Origin: Glaciecola petra
GTDB taxonomy: Bacteria > Pseudomonadota > Gammaproteobacteria > Enterobacterales > Alteromonadaceae
Direction of reading: 5' to 3'
DNA: 64,000 nucleotides
NCBI RefSeq assembly: GCF_031846345.1
Contig: NZ_JAVRHX010000001.1
Coordinates: 1,178,001-1,242,000, forward strand
Under the pieces are notes generated by a model. It saw nothing but the letters and a program-made list of their open reading frames with translations. It was not told the DNA's origin and searched no databases. Of this stretch, positions 60,806 through 64,000 are shown in pieces. The position numbers and the translations under genes were made by a program. Every line of letters starts with the position of its first letter. Positions within the stretch are counted from its first letter, which is position 1.

Positions 60806-63127
60806 ATGAATAATAACTTACTAGTTACAAAGCGTGATGGTACTCAAGAACCGATCGATCTTGAAAAAATACATAAAGTCGTTTCTTGGGCAGCAAAAGG
60901 GCTTGAAGATGTATCTGTTTCTCAGGTTGAAATTAAAGCCCAAATTCAATTTTATAATGGCATAAAGACAGAAGAAATACATGAAACTATGATTAAGTCA
61001 GCGGCTGATTTAATCACAACTGATACCCCTGATTATCAGTACTTAGCGGCTCATCTTTCTATATTTCATCTGCGTAAAAAAGCGTTTGGCCAATTTGAGC
61101 CTCCACACTTGTATGAGCAAGTGACTCGTATGGTAGAGCAAGGCAAATACGACAAACATTTACTAGAAGATTATAGCCAGCAAGAATTTGAAGAAATGAA
61201 CGATATTCTTGATCATTCTAGAGACATGAATTTTAGTTATGCTGCAGTCAAACAATTGGAAGGTAAATATCTCGTCCAAAACCGTGTCAGTGGTGAAATA
61301 TACGAGAGTGCACAATTTTTATATATTTTAGTGGCTGCCTGCTTATTTGCCAAATATCCACACGACACTCGCATGGATTACATAAAACGTTTTTATGATG
61401 CGACTTCTTTATTTAAAATATCACTACCTACACCGATCATGGCAGGCGTGCGTACACCAACACGTCAATTCAGTTCTTGTGTATTAATCGAAGCAGGCGA
61501 TAGTTTGGATTCAATCAATGCAACGTCTAGCGCCATAGTAAAATATGTCAGTCAACGGGCAGGTATTGGAGTGAATGCTGGTCGTATTCGTGCATTAGGC
61601 AGTCCAATTAGAGGTGGAGAGGCATTTCATACAGGTTGTATTCCATTTTATAAACACTTTCAAACCGCTGTTAAAAGTTGTTCACAAGGTGGTGTACGAG
61701 GTGGAGCGGCCACTTTGTTTTACCCAATTTGGCATTTAGAAGTAGAGTCTTTGTTAGTACTTAAAAACAACCGAGGTGTTGAGGAAAATAGAGTTCGTCA
61801 CTTGGACTATGGTGTTCAGGCAAATAAACTGATGTACACTCGGATGATAAAAGATGAATACATTACTTTATTCAGTCCTTCTGATGTGCCAGGGTTATAT
61901 GATGCATTCTTTGCCGACCAAGCTGAATTTGAGCGCTTATATGTGCAATACGAAAACGATGAAAGTATTCGGAAGAAGCGTGTTAAAGCTATTGAACTAT
62001 TCAGCCAGTTCATGCAAGAACGTGCCAATACTGGTCGAATTTACTTGCAAAATGTCGATCATTGCAACACGCATAGCCCCTTCGACCCCAAAGTTGCACC
62101 GGTACGACAAAGCAACTTGTGTTTAGAAATTGCACTACCAACTAAGCCTTTAGAGCATGTTAACGACCCAGAAGGAGAAATTGCACTTTGTACGTTGTCG
62201 GCGTTTAATTTAGGGGCAATCGAAAGTTTAGATGAACTTGAAGAATTAGCAGATCTTGCCGTTAGAGCCCTTGACAATTTGCTAGATTATCAAGATTACC
62301 CAGTACCTGCTGCTTACAATGCAACAATGGGCAGGCGTACCTTAGGTATAGGCGTTATTAACTTCGCCTATTATTTAGCAAAAAATGGTGTTAAATATTC
62401 AGATTTTAGTGCAAACCCCCTCATTCATAGAACATTCGAAGCAATACAGTATTATTTGATGAAAGCATCAAATAATCTAGCTAAAGAAGTTGGCGCATGT
62501 CCTAAGTTTAATGAAACGACATATTCTCAAGGTCTTATGCCAGTTGATACTTACAAAAAAGATCTAGACAAAATATGTCAAGAACCTTTGCATTATGATT
62601 GGGATGGTTTACGTAAAGACGTGGTTGAACACGGTCTTCGCAATAGCACGCTGTCAGCTCTTATGCCTTCTGAAACTTCGTCACAAATTTCAAATGCGAC
62701 TAATGGTATTGAGCCGCCAAGGGGCCATATCAGTATTAAGCAAAGCAAAGATGGGGTATTAAAACAAGTTGTTCCTGAATATAAACGGCTGAAAGACCAA
62801 TACGAGTTATTGTGGGACTTACCATCTAACGACGGTTACTTACAATTAACCGCCATTATGCAGAAGTTTGTCGATCAAACGATATCTGCGAATACTAGTT
62901 ATGATCCTGGAAAGTATGAAGGCAATAAAGTGCCAATGAAGTTGTTGTTAAAAGATCTACTGACGACCTACAAACTCGGCATTAAAACGCTGTACTACCA
63001 TAATACTAGAGATGGTGCGTCCGAAAAATCAGATACCGAAATGGAAATGGATAAAAGTAACGCTAACGCTCGTGAGGTTATCATAGAGGAAGATGATGAC
63101 TGTGCCGGCGGTGCTTGTAAGATATAA
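60806..63127 (+). CDS. nrdA: Class Ia ribonucleoside-diphosphate reductase subunit alpha
   Basis: NrdA reduces ribonucleotides. The 773-residue protein has an N-terminal ATP-cone (VTKRDGTQEPIDLEKIHKVV, about 7-26), active-site blocks including FSSCVLIEAGDSLDSI near 223 and NLCLEIALPTKPL near 437, and the redox cysteine pair CAGGAC near the C-terminus. It lies behind two NrdR boxes and is followed by nrdB after 102 bases. Confidence 0.98.
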   Translation: MNNNLLVTKRDGTQEPIDLEKIHKVVSWAAKGLEDVSVSQVEIKAQIQFYNGIKTEEIHETMIKSAADLITTDTPDYQYLAAHLSIFHLRKKAFGQFEPPHLYEQVTRMVEQGKYDKHLLEDYSQQEFEEMNDILDHSRDMNFSYAAVKQLEGKYLVQNRVSGEIYESAQFLYILVAACLFAKYPHDTRMDYIKRFYDATSLFKISLPTPIMAGVRTPTRQFSSCVLIEAGDSLDSINATSSAIVKYVSQRAGIGVNAGRIRALGSPIRGGEAFHTGCIPFYKHFQTAVKSCSQGGVRGGAATLFYPIWHLEVESLLVLKNNRGVEENRVRHLDYGVQANKLMYTRMIKDEYITLFSPSDVPGLYDAFFADQAEFERLYVQYENDESIRKKRVKAIELFSQFMQERANTGRIYLQNVDHCNTHSPFDPKVAPVRQSNLCLEIALPTKPLEHVNDPEGEIALCTLSAFNLGAIESLDELEELADLAVRALDNLLDYQDYPVPAAYNATMGRRTLGIGVINFAYYLAKNGVKYSDFSANPLIHRTFEAIQYYLMKASNNLAKEVGACPKFNETTYSQGLMPVDTYKKDLDKICQEPLHYDWDGLRKDVVEHGLRNSTLSALMPSETSSQISNATNGIEPPRGHISIKQSKDGVLKQVVPEYKRLKDQYELLWDLPSNDGYLQLTAIMQKFVDQTISANTSYDPGKYEGNKVPMKLLLKDLLTTYKLGIKTLYYHNTRDGASEKSDTEMEMDKSNANAREVIIEEDDDCAGGACKI

Positions 63128-63229
63128 GCACCAAGCTTAATTATATAAGTAGCTAAAAGTTTACACATTTAGACAACAATCGGCACTGGCATATAGCCTT
63201 TAAATAACACTAGGTATTATTATAATAAA

Positions 63230-64000
63230 ATGAAATATACTACTTTTAATCAAAAAACAGTTAACACTATGCTGGAACCAATGTTTTTCGGCAATCCGGT
63301 GAACGTTGCTCGCTACGACCAACAAAAGCACCCTATTTTTGAAAAACTTATTGAAAAACAGATATCTTTTTTCTGGCGCCCAGAAGAAGTTGATGTCAGT
63401 AAAGATAGAGTAGATTTTAGTCGATTGACTGCTGCTGAAAAACATATTTTTACGTCTAATTTAAAGTATCAAACGCTTTTAGATTCAGTCCAAGGTCGTT
63501 CGCCTAACATTGCATTTTTACCCATAATTTCTTTGCCTGAGTTAGAAACTTGGGTAGAAACTTGGTCATTCTTTGAAACTATACATTCTCGGTCTTACAC
63601 TCATATATTAAGAAATTTGTTTTCTGACCCGAGTGATATTTTTGAAGACATTGTGGTTAATGACGAAATAAAAAGACGCGCTACAGATATTAGTAAATAT
63701 TATGATGATTTAATTTTTGCTACTCAGCTTTATCAAACAGTCGGTGAAGGCACCCATATTGTTGACGGTGAAGAACATCTGATAACTATGCGTGAATTAA
63801 AGAAAAAATTATTTCTATGCATGAATTCGGTTAATGCACTAGAAGCCATACGTTTTTACGTTTCATTCGCTTGTACATTTGCCTTTGCAGAAAGGGAATT
63901 AATGGAAGGTAATTCCAAAATTATTCGACTAATAGCACGCGACGAAAATATACACCTTACCAGTACTCAGCATATACTGAATCTTTGGAGTAAGGGTAAA
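63230..64000 (+). CDS. nrdB: Class Ia ribonucleoside-diphosphate reductase subunit beta (partial, cut by window edge)
   Basis: NrdB carries the diiron-tyrosyl radical. The frame starts with ATG 63230 (MKYTTFNQKTVNTMLEP) and stays open for 257 codons to the window end. The radical tyrosine is in HSRSYTHILRNL near 123, and iron-ligand glutamates occur in LETWVETWSFFETIHS and in AERELMEGNSK. The rest of the gene, about 120 residues, lies outside. Confidence 0.96.
   Translation, partial: MKYTTFNQKTVNTMLEPMFFGNPVNVARYDQQKHPIFEKLIEKQISFFWRPEEVDVSKDRVDFSRLTAAEKHIFTSNLKYQTLLDSVQGRSPNIAFLPIISLPELETWVETWSFFETIHSRSYTHILRNLFSDPSDIFEDIVVNDEIKRRATDISKYYDDLIFATQLYQTVGEGTHIVDGEEHLITMRELKKKLFLCMNSVNALEAIRFYVSFACTFAFAERELMEGNSKIIRLIARDENIHLTSTQHILNLWSKGK

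Overview
The window is a continuous, gene-dense stretch of chromosome from an AT-rich marine gammaproteobacterium. Protein sequences and gene order (cmk-rpsA-ihfB-lapA-lapB-pyrF, lrp-ftsK-lolA-rarA-crcB-serS, tusDCBE, uvrY-uvrC-pgsA-tRNA Gly/Cys/Leu, ccoNOQP-ccoHIS-fnr-ttcA, nrdAB with NrdR boxes) point to the Alteromonadales, of an Alteromonas/Glaciecola/Paraglaciecola type. The genus cannot be fixed from sequence reading alone. I see no prophage, insertion sequence, CRISPR array or rRNA operon.

Layout. 1-6.1 kb: a compact light-repair cluster of four different photolyase/cryptochrome family proteins (a divergent class I-like one, a DASH cryptochrome, a classical CPD-type photolyase, and an iron-sulfur (6-4) photolyase/CryPro) plus a 47-residue DUF2256 zinc-ribbon protein overlapping the last of them. 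The two arms diverge from one 180-bp region. 6.1-7.6 kb: a DUF3307 membrane protein with a SatD-like HTH protein, next to a perfect 24-bp palindrome. 7.6-10.4 kb: an SLC13 transporter, a YaiI/DUF188 protein and a hydroxyisobutyrate dehydrogenase-like enzyme. 10.5-18.9 kb: the most accessory-looking part: a membrane-anchored protein of unknown role, an AT-rich gap with three DnaA boxes, a DUF2339 membrane protein, a Baeyer-Villiger-type flavin monooxygenase, an alpha/beta hydrolase, a tiny HTH-like protein and a KefB-like antiporter. 19-20 kb: two bacterioferritin subunits with complementary active sites.

20.5-31 kb: the whole cbb3 oxidase module (ccoN, O, Q, P, then ccoH, I, S and a TauE/SafE-like protein), with an FNR box upstream and the oxygen sensor FNR encoded at its end, followed by ttcA and an RssA-like patatin protein. 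31-34.5 kb: DUF2987, Bax-type glucosaminidase, a membrane protein, LysE-type exporter and thiosulfate sulfurtransferase. 34.7-38.7 kb: tRNA-Leu, -Cys, -Gly, pgsA, uvrC, uvrY and tRNA-Ser. 38.8-41.1 kb: a YccA/BI-1 membrane protein behind a sigma-32-type promoter, then the tusDCBE sulfur relay. 41-64 kb: housekeeping genes in conserved order, ending inside nrdB at the right edge.

Themes: blue-light DNA repair, respiration and redox control (cbb3, FNR, bacterioferritin), tRNA thiolation (ttcA, tusDCBE), envelope upkeep (LolA, LapA/LapB, Bax, YccA) and DNA replication/precursor supply (GyrA, FtsK, RarA, Cmk, NrdAB). The observations I rate highest are the photolyase quartet with its DUF2256 partner, the histidine/phenylalanine substitutions at the flavin in the first photolyase-like protein, the palindrome beside the SatD/DUF3307 pair, the split bacterioferritin pair, and the DnaA-box cluster far from any recognisable origin genes.
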